Source of the DNA: JAFNAG01 sp963739235
GTDB taxonomy: Bacteria > Acidobacteriota > UBA6911
DNA: 64,000 nucleotides
Assembly (NCBI GenBank): GCA_963739235.1
Contig: CAVTZY010000042.1
Span: 186,001 to 250,000, forward strand
Direction: 5' to 3'
The notes below the pieces were generated by a model. It had not been told where the DNA came from, ran no database searches, and worked only from the letters and a program-made list of their open reading frames with translations. Made by a program: the position numbers and the translations under genes. Positions 1 through 7,717 of this stretch are shown piece after piece. Position 1 is the stretch's first letter. Every line of letters begins with the position of its first letter.

Positions 1-962
1 TGCTGGATGTTGCTGCAGACGCATCTCCACGCTACCCCAGGGATGAGCCTGCTGCTCTCGTTGATGCCATTTCCAAACGCCTGGGGGTGGAGAAGGAACA
101 GGTCCTGCTCGGCTGCGGTTCCACGGAGATCCTGAAAATGGCAACGGAAACGTTCTGCTCGCCGTCGGGCGCGGCCATCGTTGCTGAGCCCACGTTCGAA
201 GCGGTTGTAAACTACTGCCCGCTTGCCCGTGCGCGCGCGGTCAAAATCCCGCTCACCAAAGACTATAAACACGACCTTGCCAGGATGCTGGACGCTGCCG
301 GTCTGGTCGGCGGATTCATATTTTTCTGCAATCCGGCCAATCCCGCGGGCACCTTCATTGATAAACAGGCGGTCGAGAGATTTGTCCGTGCAGTCCCGAG
401 CGGCGTCGTGCTGCTGATCGACGAGGCCTACTCCGACTTCGTGGACGCGCCTGAATATGAGAGTTGCCTGCGTTACGTGAAGGAAGGACTGCCGGTTTTG
501 GTCTCGCACACCTTCTCGAAAGTCTACGGCATGGCCGGGCTGAGAATCGGCTACGCTGTCGGGCACAAGGATCTGATCCGGCAAATGAGCGAGCACCGCC
601 TTGCCACCAGCACGAATCAACTCGCTACGGCAGCTGCGCGGGCAGGCCTCAATGATGATGAGTTTGTGGCCCGCATCCGCAAGCTCAACAGCGAAGTCAG
701 AAATTATCTGTACGGCGAGCTCAAAGCAATGCGTCTCGAGTTCATTCCGTCGCAGACGAACTTCGTCATGATCAATCTCGGCCGGCCCGCGCAGCCAGTC
801 ATCGACGCGCTCAAAGAGCGTCGGATAATGGTCGGCCGCCTTTTCCCCTCCATGCCCAATCACATGCGCGTGAGTCTCGGCACGGCTGATGAAACGAAGG
901 CGTTTGTGAAGGAGTTCAAGAGCGTCATGACTCGTGAACAGGAAGAGATTGCCCTCGTGTGA
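1..962 (+). CDS. Class I/II aminotransferase, histidinol-phosphate aminotransferase-like (5' end outside window)
   Basis: PLP-dependent fold-type I aminotransferase. The reading frame is open from base 3 with no start codon before the window edge and matches the family straight away (the residues D-A-S-P-R-Y-P precede the first Met at 87), so the N-terminus lies upstream. Visible landmarks are the GCGSTE cofactor-phosphate turn, the CNPANPAGT motif, DEAYSDF (Asp that pairs with the PLP ring) and SKVYGMAGLRIGY, whose Lys is the Schiff-base residue. The C-terminus has the MRVSLGT motif with the carboxylate-binding Arg. Members act in histidine biosynthesis or as broad aromatic aminotransferases. 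The pathway cannot be told here because no his genes are adjacent, although pheA lies 2.5 kb downstream. The family assignment is firm and the substrate is open. Confidence 0.9.
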   Translation, partial: LDVAADASPRYPRDEPAALVDAISKRLGVEKEQVLLGCGSTEILKMATETFCSPSGAAIVAEPTFEAVVNYCPLARARAVKIPLTKDYKHDLARMLDAAGLVGGFIFFCNPANPAGTFIDKQAVERFVRAVPSGVVLLIDEAYSDFVDAPEYESCLRYVKEGLPVLVSHTFSKVYGMAGLRIGYAVGHKDLIRQMSEHRLATSTNQLATAAARAGLNDDEFVARIRKLNSEVRNYLYGELKAMRLEFIPSQTNFVMINLGRPAQPVIDALKERRIMVGRLFPSMPNHMRVSLGTADETKAFVKEFKSVMTREQEEIALV

Positions 963-1319
963 GAGCTGCGGAATACACCGGAGATAGCATCAGCAGACCC
1001 GAGGGCCGCCGACGGGATCTGGGGCTAAAGTGAGTCGATGTTCATCGGAGGCCGCCCGTGTGGAGGAGGCATATTGGCGGGTTATCGGCCCGCTCTGCGA
1101 TATGCTCTCTGGGTTGCGGCAATGTCCATTCGTGCCATTCGTGGCTGCTTTTAGCTTGTAGTGTCTGAATCACAGACTCGGACAGCCAACTTGCTTTCAA
1201 GCTGCCTCTGGGATAAGAATGCCATCGAACCATCAGAAGATTCGGCAAGCATTGAGTTCCTATAGGTGAATGCACAGGATTGGGGCCTGGTTGGGACTTC
1301 GGCCTCCGGGAGGTGCACG
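963..1319. other. Intergenic spacer with no recognised feature
   Basis: This 357-base gap between two aminotransferase genes holds no ORF with recognisable similarity, no clear terminator and no tRNA-like fold. A good ribosome-binding site (GGGAGG) sits at its right end and serves the downstream gene. Confidence 0.5.
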
Positions 1320-2639
1320 ATGTGGAGTCGACGAGCGTTTCTTGGTATGGGTGGCGTTGTGGGCGCCGCTACGCTGGCGTTGAAAGCCAATGGTCTCGAC
1401 GAAGTGCTGGCAGCCACTTCGGCGGTCGCAGACCAGTCGCCGGATGATGTCGCAAAAGACGAGTTATACTGGCGCGAAATCCAGCAGGCCTTTACTCTGG
1501 ATCGAACCATGATCAACCTGAACAACGGACATCACTGTCCGCAGCCTCGCGTGGTGCAGGAGGCGGTCAAGCGCTATCTTGATCTGGAAAACCAATCGCC
1601 TTTTTACTACGGGGCGCTCATCAACAGGAACATCGAGACTGTGCGCCGCCGCCTGGCCGCTGAGTTCGGGTGCGATCTGGAAGAGATGGCCATCACACGC
1701 AATGCCAGCGAGTCACTGCAGATCGCGCAGAATGGGCTCGACCTCGCGCCCGGGGACGAGGTGATCACGACGGAACAGGATTATCCCCGCATGCTGACCA
1801 CGTGGGACCAGCGTATGCGGCGCGACAAAATCAAGGTTACGCGCATCCAGTTCCCGGTGCCGACGACGCAGCAGGACCTTTACGAGCGCTTTGAGCGGGC
1901 AATCACGCCGCGGACCCGGGTGTTCCATTTCTGTCATATCACGAATCTCACCGGGCAGCTGTTCCCGATACAGCAGATCGCTCGCATGGCGCGCGCGCGC
2001 AAGATCTTCACGATCGTCGACGGCGCCCACGCCGCAGGCCACTTCCCGTTCCGGCTGCGCGACCTCGAGTGCGACTGCTACGGTGTAAGCCTGCACAAAT
2101 GGGTCCTTGCTCCGTTCGGCACAGGCTTCTTGTTTGTGCGCAAGGAAAACATCGCGAAGATCTGGCCGCTGCAGGCTGCTCCTGACCGGCGGACCAACGA
2201 CATCCGCAAATTCGAAGAGATCGGAACGGCGCCGGCGGCGCCGCGTGCGGCGATCGCAGAAGCGCTCGCATTCCATCAGGCGATCGGCGTCGAACGCAAG
2301 GCCGCGCGCCTGCGCTACCTGACGCTCCGCTGGGCGAACCGGCTCAAGGCGCACGCGCGCGTCAAGATTTACTCCAGTCTTGATCCCGGACAGACATGGG
2401 GGCTGGCTCTGGTAGGAATTGAGGGAGTCGATCCCGCGAAAGTCTCATCATTCTTGTGGGACAAGTATCGGATCATCGCGAACGCAGTGGCGCGGAATGA
2501 GCTTCCCGGACCCCAGTTCGATTACAGCGGAATTCGGGTGACGCCGAACATTTACACGCCGCTCGAAGAAATCGACACGTTCGTCACCGCCATGGAAGAC
2601 CTTCTGCAAAACGGCCTCCCGGGAGATACGGGGAAATAA
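1320..2639 (+). CDS. Tat-exported class V aminotransferase (isopenicillin N epimerase / cysteine desulfurase fold)
   Basis: PLP enzyme of about 439 residues. The ATG at 1320 is preferred over an upstream in-frame start at 1266 because GGGAGG lies 7 bases before it and the protein then begins with a twin-arginine signal (SRRAFLGMGG plus a hydrophobic stretch), so it is probably exported folded to the periplasm. The class V core follows: NNGHHCPQP near the substrate site, TRNASESLQ for the PLP phosphate, VDGAHAAGHF with the ring-binding Asp, and VSLHKWVLAP with the catalytic Lys. It most resembles the isopenicillin N epimerase-like branch rather than IscS/SufS, since the mobile Cys loop of desulfurases is not evident. 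Exported members of this branch are common in Acidobacteriota and their substrate is generally unknown. The gene appears to be a single transcription unit. Confidence 0.88.
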   Translation: MWSRRAFLGMGGVVGAATLALKANGLDEVLAATSAVADQSPDDVAKDELYWREIQQAFTLDRTMINLNNGHHCPQPRVVQEAVKRYLDLENQSPFYYGALINRNIETVRRRLAAEFGCDLEEMAITRNASESLQIAQNGLDLAPGDEVITTEQDYPRMLTTWDQRMRRDKIKVTRIQFPVPTTQQDLYERFERAITPRTRVFHFCHITNLTGQLFPIQQIARMARARKIFTIVDGAHAAGHFPFRLRDLECDCYGVSLHKWVLAPFGTGFLFVRKENIAKIWPLQAAPDRRTNDIRKFEEIGTAPAAPRAAIAEALAFHQAIGVERKAARLRYLTLRWANRLKAHARVKIYSSLDPGQTWGLALVGIEGVDPAKVSSFLWDKYRIIANAVARNELPGPQFDYSGIRVTPNIYTPLEEIDTFVTAMEDLLQNGLPGDTGK

Positions 2640-2881
2640 TATGGCGGCTGCAGAAAATGGGGATTGCAGCAGGTATTGTCAGCTTGACAAAAGGAGCTTT
2701 GGAAAATGTCCACCAAGCACCGTGGCTGAGCACTAAAATCCAGTAAGTTGGCCACTTTCGTCTGCTTATGCTTCAAAAAAATGGCTTCTCTAGCCACATT
2801 ATAACTCATTAATGATCTGTCATCCCCAAGTTGGCAGCCCCTCACCTGGCCGCCGCGCTCGGCTCTATTCTGTGGTGAATT

Positions 2882-3394
2882 TCAGGCACCTGGTGGATTG
2901 ACATAGCGCTCTACGTTTTCGCGCAGGATCAGCACGTCCTCAACCGACATCCATGGATTTGACAAGTGCTGAATGATTTCCGGCTCGCTCATTCCGAGCC
3001 GCAGGCCTTCTTCAACCGCGACGGCATACCCTTCAATCTCGGTAGGGCGGTCTACATACCGATAACTTTCGTCCCACAAATCCTGCCCGCTTGCGAGCTG
3101 CCGCAGGTGCGTGAGTTCGTGCAGCAGGTCTAGGTACAGGTCGCGTTCATTACCTCCACGGTAATATTTTTCTACCAGCACGATCGCAGGCGCCTCGTCA
3201 TCCACCCACACATAGCCTTCGCCCGGCTCGATCCGCACCCTGGCCGTTTTCAGCAGCGAGCGGATTGGCATCATGGCGCATTCGATGCGCCGTGCTGCCG
3301 GGCTTTCTGCGACCCACGGCAGGATCCGGACAAATGGATACTCACCGTTTGGAAGGGATCTCGTGATGCGGGCGTAGCCAGGCAGTCCGATCAT
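2882..3394 (-). CDS. Small HExxH putative zinc metallopeptidase-like protein
   Basis: A 170-residue soluble protein with an HELTH motif (HExxH) at about residues 91-95 and a downstream TEIEGYA segment that could supply a glutamate third ligand, the arrangement of gluzincin/minigluzincin-like folds. There is no signal peptide or membrane segment. It lies directly downstream of pheA on the same strand with a gap of about 45 bases and could be co-transcribed. No named family is certain. The zinc site is inferred from the motif, and peptidase activity is not demonstrated by sequence alone. Confidence 0.6.
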   Translation of the reverse strand: MIGLPGYARITRSLPNGEYPFVRILPWVAESPAARRIECAMMPIRSLLKTARVRIEPGEGYVWVDDEAPAIVLVEKYYRGGNERDLYLDLLHELTHLRQLASGQDLWDESYRYVDRPTEIEGYAVAVEEGLRLGMSEPEIIQHLSNPWMSVEDVLILRENVERYVNPPGA

Positions 3395-3440
3395 TCTTTC
3401 ATTCTAGGATCACGAAACAGGTGTGGCAAGAGAGACTACG

Positions 3441-4580
3441 TTAACGCGGGCCGGTAACGCAGATCTGTGGATAGCATCCCAGCACTTTCAAGGAAGTCGT
3501 CGTGGAGCGCAGCCTTTCGATGGCTTCCGCGACTCTCGATTCGGCCGTGTTTCCCTCGAAATCGATGTAGAACAGGTATTGGAAAGGCATCCCGGGGATC
3601 GGACGGCTTTCAAGCTTGGTCAAATTGATTTTATATTGGTGCAGCAGGCTCAAGGCTTTCAGTAACGCCCCTTCTTCGTGCGAGGTAGCCATTACGAGCG
3701 ATGTCTTGCATGGAATGCGGATATCTACACTGGACGGCTTTTTTGCGACCAGCAGGAAGCGCGTGTAATTGTTCTGCTGGTCTTCCACATTCCGGCGCAG
3801 CACTTTCAGGCCATAGCGCCGGCCCGCTTCCAGGCTGCCGATCGCCGCTATTTCAGGATTGTGATCCTCCTTGACCTTTTTCGCCGCCATCGCGGTGTCC
3901 TCGTACGGCTGCGCCAGGCAATTCGGCAATTGGGAGAGGAATTTCATACATTGGGCCAGCGCTTGCGGGTGAGACAGAATCCGGCGGATACTGGCCAGCG
4001 GCACTTCTTCGACGGCCAGGAGGCAATGCTCTACGCGCAAGACTTCTTCGCCGATTATGGATATCTGCGCACAGGAAAGCAGGTCGTAAACTTCGTTGAT
4101 ACTGCCCGCGGTGGTATTCTCCACCGGCAGAATTCCATAGTCCATTTCGCCGTCCTCGACGGCCTCCACGACCCGCTCAAAGGTCGGCAGCCCGACGAAG
4201 GCTGTCTGATCGAGGTTCTGGGAAAAGTATTTTCTGCCTGCCAATTCGCTGAATGCACCCTCGATTCCCTGGAACGCGATCCGCTGCAGCCGCAAATTAT
4301 CGGGATCGATCCTCAGGTAATATTGCTGGGACCGGTTCGAGTCGTCGATGATTTCCTGGAACACCCGCGTGACGAAATGGGCGTCGAGGCCCTGGTTTTT
4401 TCCTTTGGCGACAAGAGCCCCGAGCACCTGCTCCTCTCTCGAGGTGTCGAGAGCCGGCAGCCCCATCCGGTCTTTGGCTTGTATGATTTGACCTGCCAGC
4501 TTGCGGCGGACCGCAAGCGCCTCCAGGATGCGCTGGTCAACCTCATCGATTTCGTTTCTCACTTTTTCCAGTTCGTCCAT
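3441..4580 (-). CDS. pheA: Bifunctional chorismate mutase / prephenate dehydratase (P-protein)
   Basis: Converts chorismate to prephenate and prephenate to phenylpyruvate, the committed steps to phenylalanine. The start is placed at ATG 4580, five bases after AGGTG; a GTG six bases earlier is the alternative. Residues ~1-85 form an AroQ-type chorismate mutase helix bundle (EVDQRILEALAVRRKLA). Residues ~95-280 form the dehydratase domain with NTTAGSINEVYDLL and the catalytic Thr in NYTRFLLV. Residues ~290-370 form an ACT domain that keeps the GALLKAL and ESRP motifs linked to Phe feedback inhibition. Length is normal for the fusion. Upstream lie a short leader ORF, a GC hairpin and a strong terminator-like hairpin, suggesting transcription attenuation (see separate entries). 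Confidence 0.95.
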   Translation of the reverse strand: MDELEKVRNEIDEVDQRILEALAVRRKLAGQIIQAKDRMGLPALDTSREEQVLGALVAKGKNQGLDAHFVTRVFQEIIDDSNRSQQYYLRIDPDNLRLQRIAFQGIEGAFSELAGRKYFSQNLDQTAFVGLPTFERVVEAVEDGEMDYGILPVENTTAGSINEVYDLLSCAQISIIGEEVLRVEHCLLAVEEVPLASIRRILSHPQALAQCMKFLSQLPNCLAQPYEDTAMAAKKVKEDHNPEIAAIGSLEAGRRYGLKVLRRNVEDQQNNYTRFLLVAKKPSSVDIRIPCKTSLVMATSHEEGALLKALSLLHQYKINLTKLESRPIPGMPFQYLFYIDFEGNTAESRVAEAIERLRSTTTSLKVLGCYPQICVTGPR

Positions 4581-4616
4581 GGGCACACCTATCGAAGTGG
4601 TAATAGCGTAAAAAAT

Positions 4617-4657
4617 AAAAAAGGCCCTCGTCCGCTCAGCGGGGGAGGGCCTTTTTT
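4617..4657 (-). terminator. Strong intrinsic terminator / possible pheA attenuator
   Basis: A perfect 13-bp stem (arms 4617-4629 and 4645-4657) of A6-GGCCCTC paired with GAGGGCC-T6 encloses a 15-base loop. It can act in both directions. On the minus strand it sits about 37 bases before the pheA start, so it must be read through for pheA to be expressed from the upstream promoter. That fits an attenuator, but it could also simply terminate the upstream membrane-protein gene. Confidence 0.75.
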
Positions 4658-4673
4658 ACAGACGAGCACTCCG

Positions 4674-4745
4674 CTATCCGCCGGGCGAACGGCCCGGGAC
4701 AGTAAAGCTGGTAAACGCGATAACGGAGATCACAGCTCTCAACAT
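4674..4745 (-). CDS. Possible pheA leader peptide (23 codons)
   Basis: A short ORF reads MLRAVISVIAFTSFT followed by VPGRSPGG and a TAG stop. It has two Phe codons (AFTSF) but no Phe run, so it is a weak leader candidate compared with enterobacterial pheL. It begins a few bases after the predicted transcription start and lacks a Shine-Dalgarno, so it could be leaderless. A perfect 6-bp hairpin (4681-4686 with 4692-4697) overlaps its last codons, and the terminator hairpin begins 17 bases after its stop. The geometry is right for ribosome-mediated attenuation; the codon content only partly supports it. Confidence 0.3.
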   Translation of the reverse strand: MLRAVISVIAFTSFTVPGRSPGG

Positions 4746-4751
4746 ATGTGC

Positions 4752-4787
4752 GCCGGATAGTCTGACACCAAACATCAGGTTTGTCAA
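4752..4787 (-). promoter_or_regulatory. Putative sigma-70 promoter for the pheA leader
   Basis: On the minus strand TTGACA (4787-4782) is a perfect -35. It is followed after 17 bases by CAGACT, or after 19 by GACTAT, as a poor -10. Transcription would start near 4751, just before the leader ORF. Confidence 0.4.
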
Positions 4788-4865
4788 AACCGGACGGCCG
4801 ATTGGATCCGGTTCAGGTTTACCTGCTTCCTGGGTATTGTAACCTGTCCCGGAATTCGCGGGATA

Positions 4866-5210
4866 TCAGGACTGCCGGCGCAGGCCCACGGCCACCAGCA
4901 GCCAGGAGACGGCCAGGCAAGCAAAAGCCAAAATGAGGGCCGCGGGCGTCTCGGCGAGCCCGCCCATGAACATGCGCCAGACCTGCGCTGTGGCAGCTGG
5001 GTCGGTGGCACGTTCGAGCGCCCGGTTGAAAGCGACCAGCCCGTTCGCGATGCCGAGAAAAAAAGCAGCCAGCGATGAAAAGACCGTAGCCGCACAGAGC
5101 GGGCGCAGGATGGCCAGAGTCTTCTCCGCAGGGCGGAAGGTGAAACGAATGGCTGTCGCCAGGGTGGCAAGTTCGACGATTACGGCAAAGAAAAAGAATG
5201 GTCCAGGCAT
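4866..5210 (-). CDS. Small multi-spanning membrane protein, unknown function
   Basis: 114 residues starting at ATG 5210, placed by GGAGG five bases upstream. Hydrophobic segments at about residues 3-22, 38-57 and 88-110 predict three or four membrane helices, with a polar loop (RALERATDP) between. The layout loosely recalls the small membrane proteins of MotA/TolQ/ExbB-type channels, but no signature motif is visible, so I do not assign it. It is divergent from the ECF sigma factor at 5308 and shares a 97-base intergenic region with a perfect inverted repeat, so the two may be co-regulated. Confidence 0.65.
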   Translation of the reverse strand: MPGPFFFFAVIVELATLATAIRFTFRPAEKTLAILRPLCAATVFSSLAAFFLGIANGLVAFNRALERATDPAATAQVWRMFMGGLAETPAALILAFACLAVSWLLVAVGLRRQS

Positions 5211-5263
5211 GTGCACCTCCATCATAATGATTGTCAAATATAGAAACGTCGAAAACGGGGTCG

Positions 5264-5279
5264 CGTGACCGGTGTCACG
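5264..5279. promoter_or_regulatory. Inverted repeat, candidate operator between divergent genes
   Basis: CGTGAC-CGGT-GTCACG is a perfect 6-bp dyad with a 4-base spacer, midway between the start codons of the divergent membrane protein (5210) and sigma factor (5308). Its position suits a shared operator or an autoregulatory site; nothing identifies the binding protein. Confidence 0.35.
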
Positions 5280-5307
5280 ATCGCGGGACTCATGAGTTAT
5301 TACCGTC

Positions 5308-5883
5308 ATGGAACGTGAGATCGAACTCAGGTTGGTGGCCCGGCTCAAGGCCGGCGACTCTGCTGCCTTCGAGGTGGTGTATGAAGCCTTCCGTGCCCGC
5401 CTCTTCAGTTTCCTAGTCCGTCTCAGCCGCCGTCGAGATGTGGCAGAGGACCTGCTCGAGGAGACGTGGTTGCGCTTCGTGGCCCGGGCGCGGGATCTCA
5501 GCGCCGACACCTGCCTGGCGGCATGGTTATACACGGTAGCCCGGAACCTGCACACCAGCTGGTGTCGCAACAGGTCCCTTCATGACGATCGGATTTCCGA
5601 CCTGACGTCCTCCTGGCCGGCGTTGTCGCCGGGAGAGACCCCGTTCGAGGCCACGGCACGAACAGAAACTGAGCGGCGGCTGGAAACGGCCCTCGCTCGC
5701 TTGACGTTGCGGGACCGTGAGGTGCTGCTGCTCGTGGCGGTCGATGAACTCACGCCGTCCGAGGCCGCGTCCTTGCTCGGCCTGACACCTGAAGCCCTCC
5801 GCAAGCGGCTGCAGCGTGCGCGCGAGCGGCTGGCGGTTGAAATGGCTGCGGAGGAGGAACTCCCCCGGACGAAAGCGGGGTGA
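5308..5883 (+). CDS. ECF-family RNA polymerase sigma factor
   Basis: 191-residue extracytoplasmic-function sigma factor. Region 2 (~residues 10-85) shows the core-binding pattern DVAEDLLEETWLRFV. Region 4 (~125-175) shows LTLRDREVLLLVAVDELTPSEAASLLGLTPEALRKRL, cut here by motif, a helix-turn-helix for the -35 element. Such factors direct polymerase to stress or envelope regulons and are usually held by an anti-sigma factor encoded next door. The following 86-residue membrane protein, starting 6 bases after the stop, is a candidate. No strong Shine-Dalgarno precedes the ATG, so the start is probable rather than certain. Confidence 0.9.
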   Translation: MEREIELRLVARLKAGDSAAFEVVYEAFRARLFSFLVRLSRRRDVAEDLLEETWLRFVARARDLSADTCLAAWLYTVARNLHTSWCRNRSLHDDRISDLTSSWPALSPGETPFEATARTETERRLETALARLTLRDREVLLLVAVDELTPSEAASLLGLTPEALRKRLQRARERLAVEMAAEEELPRTKAG

Positions 5884-5889
5884 GAGGAG

Positions 5890-6150
5890 ATGGCCATCAT
5901 GGATTCCATGGATGTGTTTGAAAAAGGTCTCGCCGGCCTGCAAACGTGCGACGCCGATCCGCAGAGAACCGAGCGAATCCGCGCTCGCTGCCTGGCGGCG
6001 CTGAAAGCGCAGCGGCCGCGGGAGCGCTCCGGACGATCTCGCCTCGCCGACTGGCGGCGCCGGCTCGAGCCGGCCGTCGCTTTCGGCCTCAGCGCGCTCT
6101 ACCTGGTCGCGGCGGTCGCCAGCTCGCTCGCACTTTTGCGGATCCAGTGA
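5890..6150 (+). CDS. Small single-pass membrane protein, candidate anti-sigma partner
   Basis: 86 residues: a charged cytoplasmic-type N-terminal part (residues 1-55, rich in Arg) and one C-terminal membrane helix (~61-83). It starts 6 bases after the sigma factor stop, with GAGGAGATGG overlapping the junction as ribosome-binding site, so the two are surely co-transcribed. Position and topology match an anti-sigma factor with an N-terminal sigma-binding region and a membrane anchor. The zinc-binding HxxxCxxC motif of ZAS-type anti-sigma factors is absent, so this role is inferred only from context. Confidence 0.6.
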   Translation: MAIMDSMDVFEKGLAGLQTCDADPQRTERIRARCLAALKAQRPRERSGRSRLADWRRRLEPAVAFGLSALYLVAAVASSLALLRIQ

Positions 6151-6238
6151 CTGGGCCTCACTCAGGGGAAGTTTCAATATTAGAACGCAAACCAACAACC
6201 AAGCAGCCAGCCGGTAGGAATGGGGACGCCTCCCAAGG

Positions 6239-6384
6239 TTACCGAAGCGATACCGCACCCTTTCCGACGATGCGTTGCTTCAGCGTCTGCCCTTCGAAAA
6301 ACTCCATGGCGATGAAGTGTCCCTCTTCATGCTCGTCGATGTCGTAAATCGTGCAGATGTTGGGGTGGTTCAATGCGGAGGAAT
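6239..6384 (-). pseudogene. Ser/Thr protein kinase fragment
   Basis: On the minus strand the frame reads ALNHPNICTIYDIDE then FIAMEFFEGQTLKQRI, which is unmistakably the alpha-C to hinge region of a bacterial Ser/Thr kinase. Only about 45 residues remain. The Gly-rich loop, catalytic loop and DFG are all missing. It is joined at about 6382 to the end of a truncated ADOP permease in a different frame, so this is a rearrangement scar and not a gene. Confidence 0.75.
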
Positions 6385-7131
6385 CGAGCCGATGACGAGG
6401 CGCGGCCTGCCCTCGAAATCGATCGTGCGCCCGGTAACAGCCGGGTCCGATCCGAACATCTCCTGCCAAAGGCGGTCGCTGATCAAAATCACTTCCTGGC
6501 TGTCGGCCTGGAAATCCGAGTCAGCAAAAGCACGTCCCCGGGCGGGTTGCACACCCAGCAGCGGGAAGAAGTCTGCAGACACTTCGTAGGTGCGTATCCG
6601 CATCGGATCGCGGCCCCCGCGCACCAATCCGACCCCGATCGCCATGGCCGCGAACCGTTGGTAGCTATGTGTGCTTTGACGCCACAACTCCACATTGCCG
6701 GTGTCGAGGACCTGGCCTTCGAGACACATGATGCGATCCGGATCGGGATAGGGGAGCGGGCGGAGCAGAACGGCCTGTATAACACTGAAAATCGCGATGT
6801 TGGCGCCGATGCCCAGTGCCAGCGTGAGCACTGCGACGGCCGTGAATCCCGGCCCGCGGCGAAGCTGGCGCACGCCGTAGCGCAGGTCTTGCAACAGTTC
6901 ACTTAGCAGGCGCATCCCGAGAGCATCACGGCACTCTTCCTTTGTCTGTTCGATGCTGCCCAATTCGATGAGAGCCCGCCGCCGTGCCTCCTCACGGCTA
7001 ATTCCCGAGCGCAGGTGATCTTCCACTAATTGCTCGATGTGGAATTGCAGTTCCCGGTCAAAATCCTCCTCAGACTCGCGCCGAAACCGGGCCATGATCG
7101 ACTCAACCCACGATTTAACCTTGGATGTCAT
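6382..7131 (-). pseudogene. N-terminal fragment of an ADOP-type FtsX/MacB permease
   Basis: About 250 residues of an acidobacterial duplicated orphan permease, whose full length is normally near 800 residues. Residues ~1-80 carry the typical soluble start (EEDFDRELQFHIEQ, REEARRRALIELG). A first membrane segment (GFTAVAVLTLALGIGANIAIF) and PYPDPDR follow, then part of the MacB periplasmic core (SADFFPLLGVQPARGRAF). The frame breaks off at the IDFEGRPRLVIG segment, where kinase-derived sequence begins. The second FtsX half and at least three membrane helices are missing, so transport or mechanotransmission function is lost. The frame closes at 6370 with a few junction-derived codons. Confidence 0.8.
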
Positions 7132-7253
7132 ACCGGTTCCCGTTGATTATCAAGTGGTATGGAACTCCAGGAACAACAACTCCCGCCATTCTCGGCATAA
7201 GACTCGCTCTCAACAAACGGAGTAATATATGTTGGATTGAGGAGGTGCGAGTC

Positions 7254-7649
7254 ATGCCACGGACAATTCATCAAAGCATTGCTTTGCCGGCAACCGCAGA
7301 CCGACTTTTCGACATGTATCTCGATCCCACAAGCCATGAAGCGATCACAGGCGCTCCTGTGACCATCAGTCCGGAACCGGGATCGGAGTTCCACGCGTTC
7401 AACGGGAGCCTATCAGGGAAAGTGCTCTTTACTGCGCCCCACCGCGTCATCGTACAATCGTGGCGGGCCAGTCATTGGAGTGCGAACGACCTCGACTCCA
7501 TTCTTGTCCTGACGTTCTGGCCGGCCGGCGGCTCCGGTCGCATCGAGGTTGCTCATATCAACGTGGCAGATCATGACGCGCAGGCGGTGACCGAAGGCTG
7601 GGAGAAGTATTACTGGACACCGTGGCGACGATACCTGCAAAACGGGTGA
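7254..7649 (+). CDS. SRPBCC / AHSA1-like (START-fold) protein
   Basis: 131 residues. ATG 7254 is chosen because GGAGG sits 8 bases upstream; a longer frame from 7125 has no ribosome-binding site. The sequence follows the AHSA1/polyketide-cyclase-like pattern: HQSIALPATADRLFDMYLD at the N-terminus, a central region with GKVLFTAPHRVIVQSWR, and a C-terminal helix containing EGWEKYYWTPWRRYL, the usual GW..Y...L ending. Members bind hydrophobic ligands or act as Hsp90 co-chaperone-like domains, and their individual function is rarely known. No operon partner is evident. Confidence 0.78.
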   Translation: MPRTIHQSIALPATADRLFDMYLDPTSHEAITGAPVTISPEPGSEFHAFNGSLSGKVLFTAPHRVIVQSWRASHWSANDLDSILVLTFWPAGGSGRIEVAHINVADHDAQAVTEGWEKYYWTPWRRYLQNG

Positions 7650-7717
7650 ATCAGCTCATTCCTGACCGCTATGCGGAAGACTAACGGCATTTTGAATTCT
7701 CGAGGATAAATTCCGGA

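Noticed and set aside
3678..4760. Plus-strand open frame of 360 codons opposite pheA
   Set aside because: The minus strand encodes complete PheA domains; the plus frame has no family signal.
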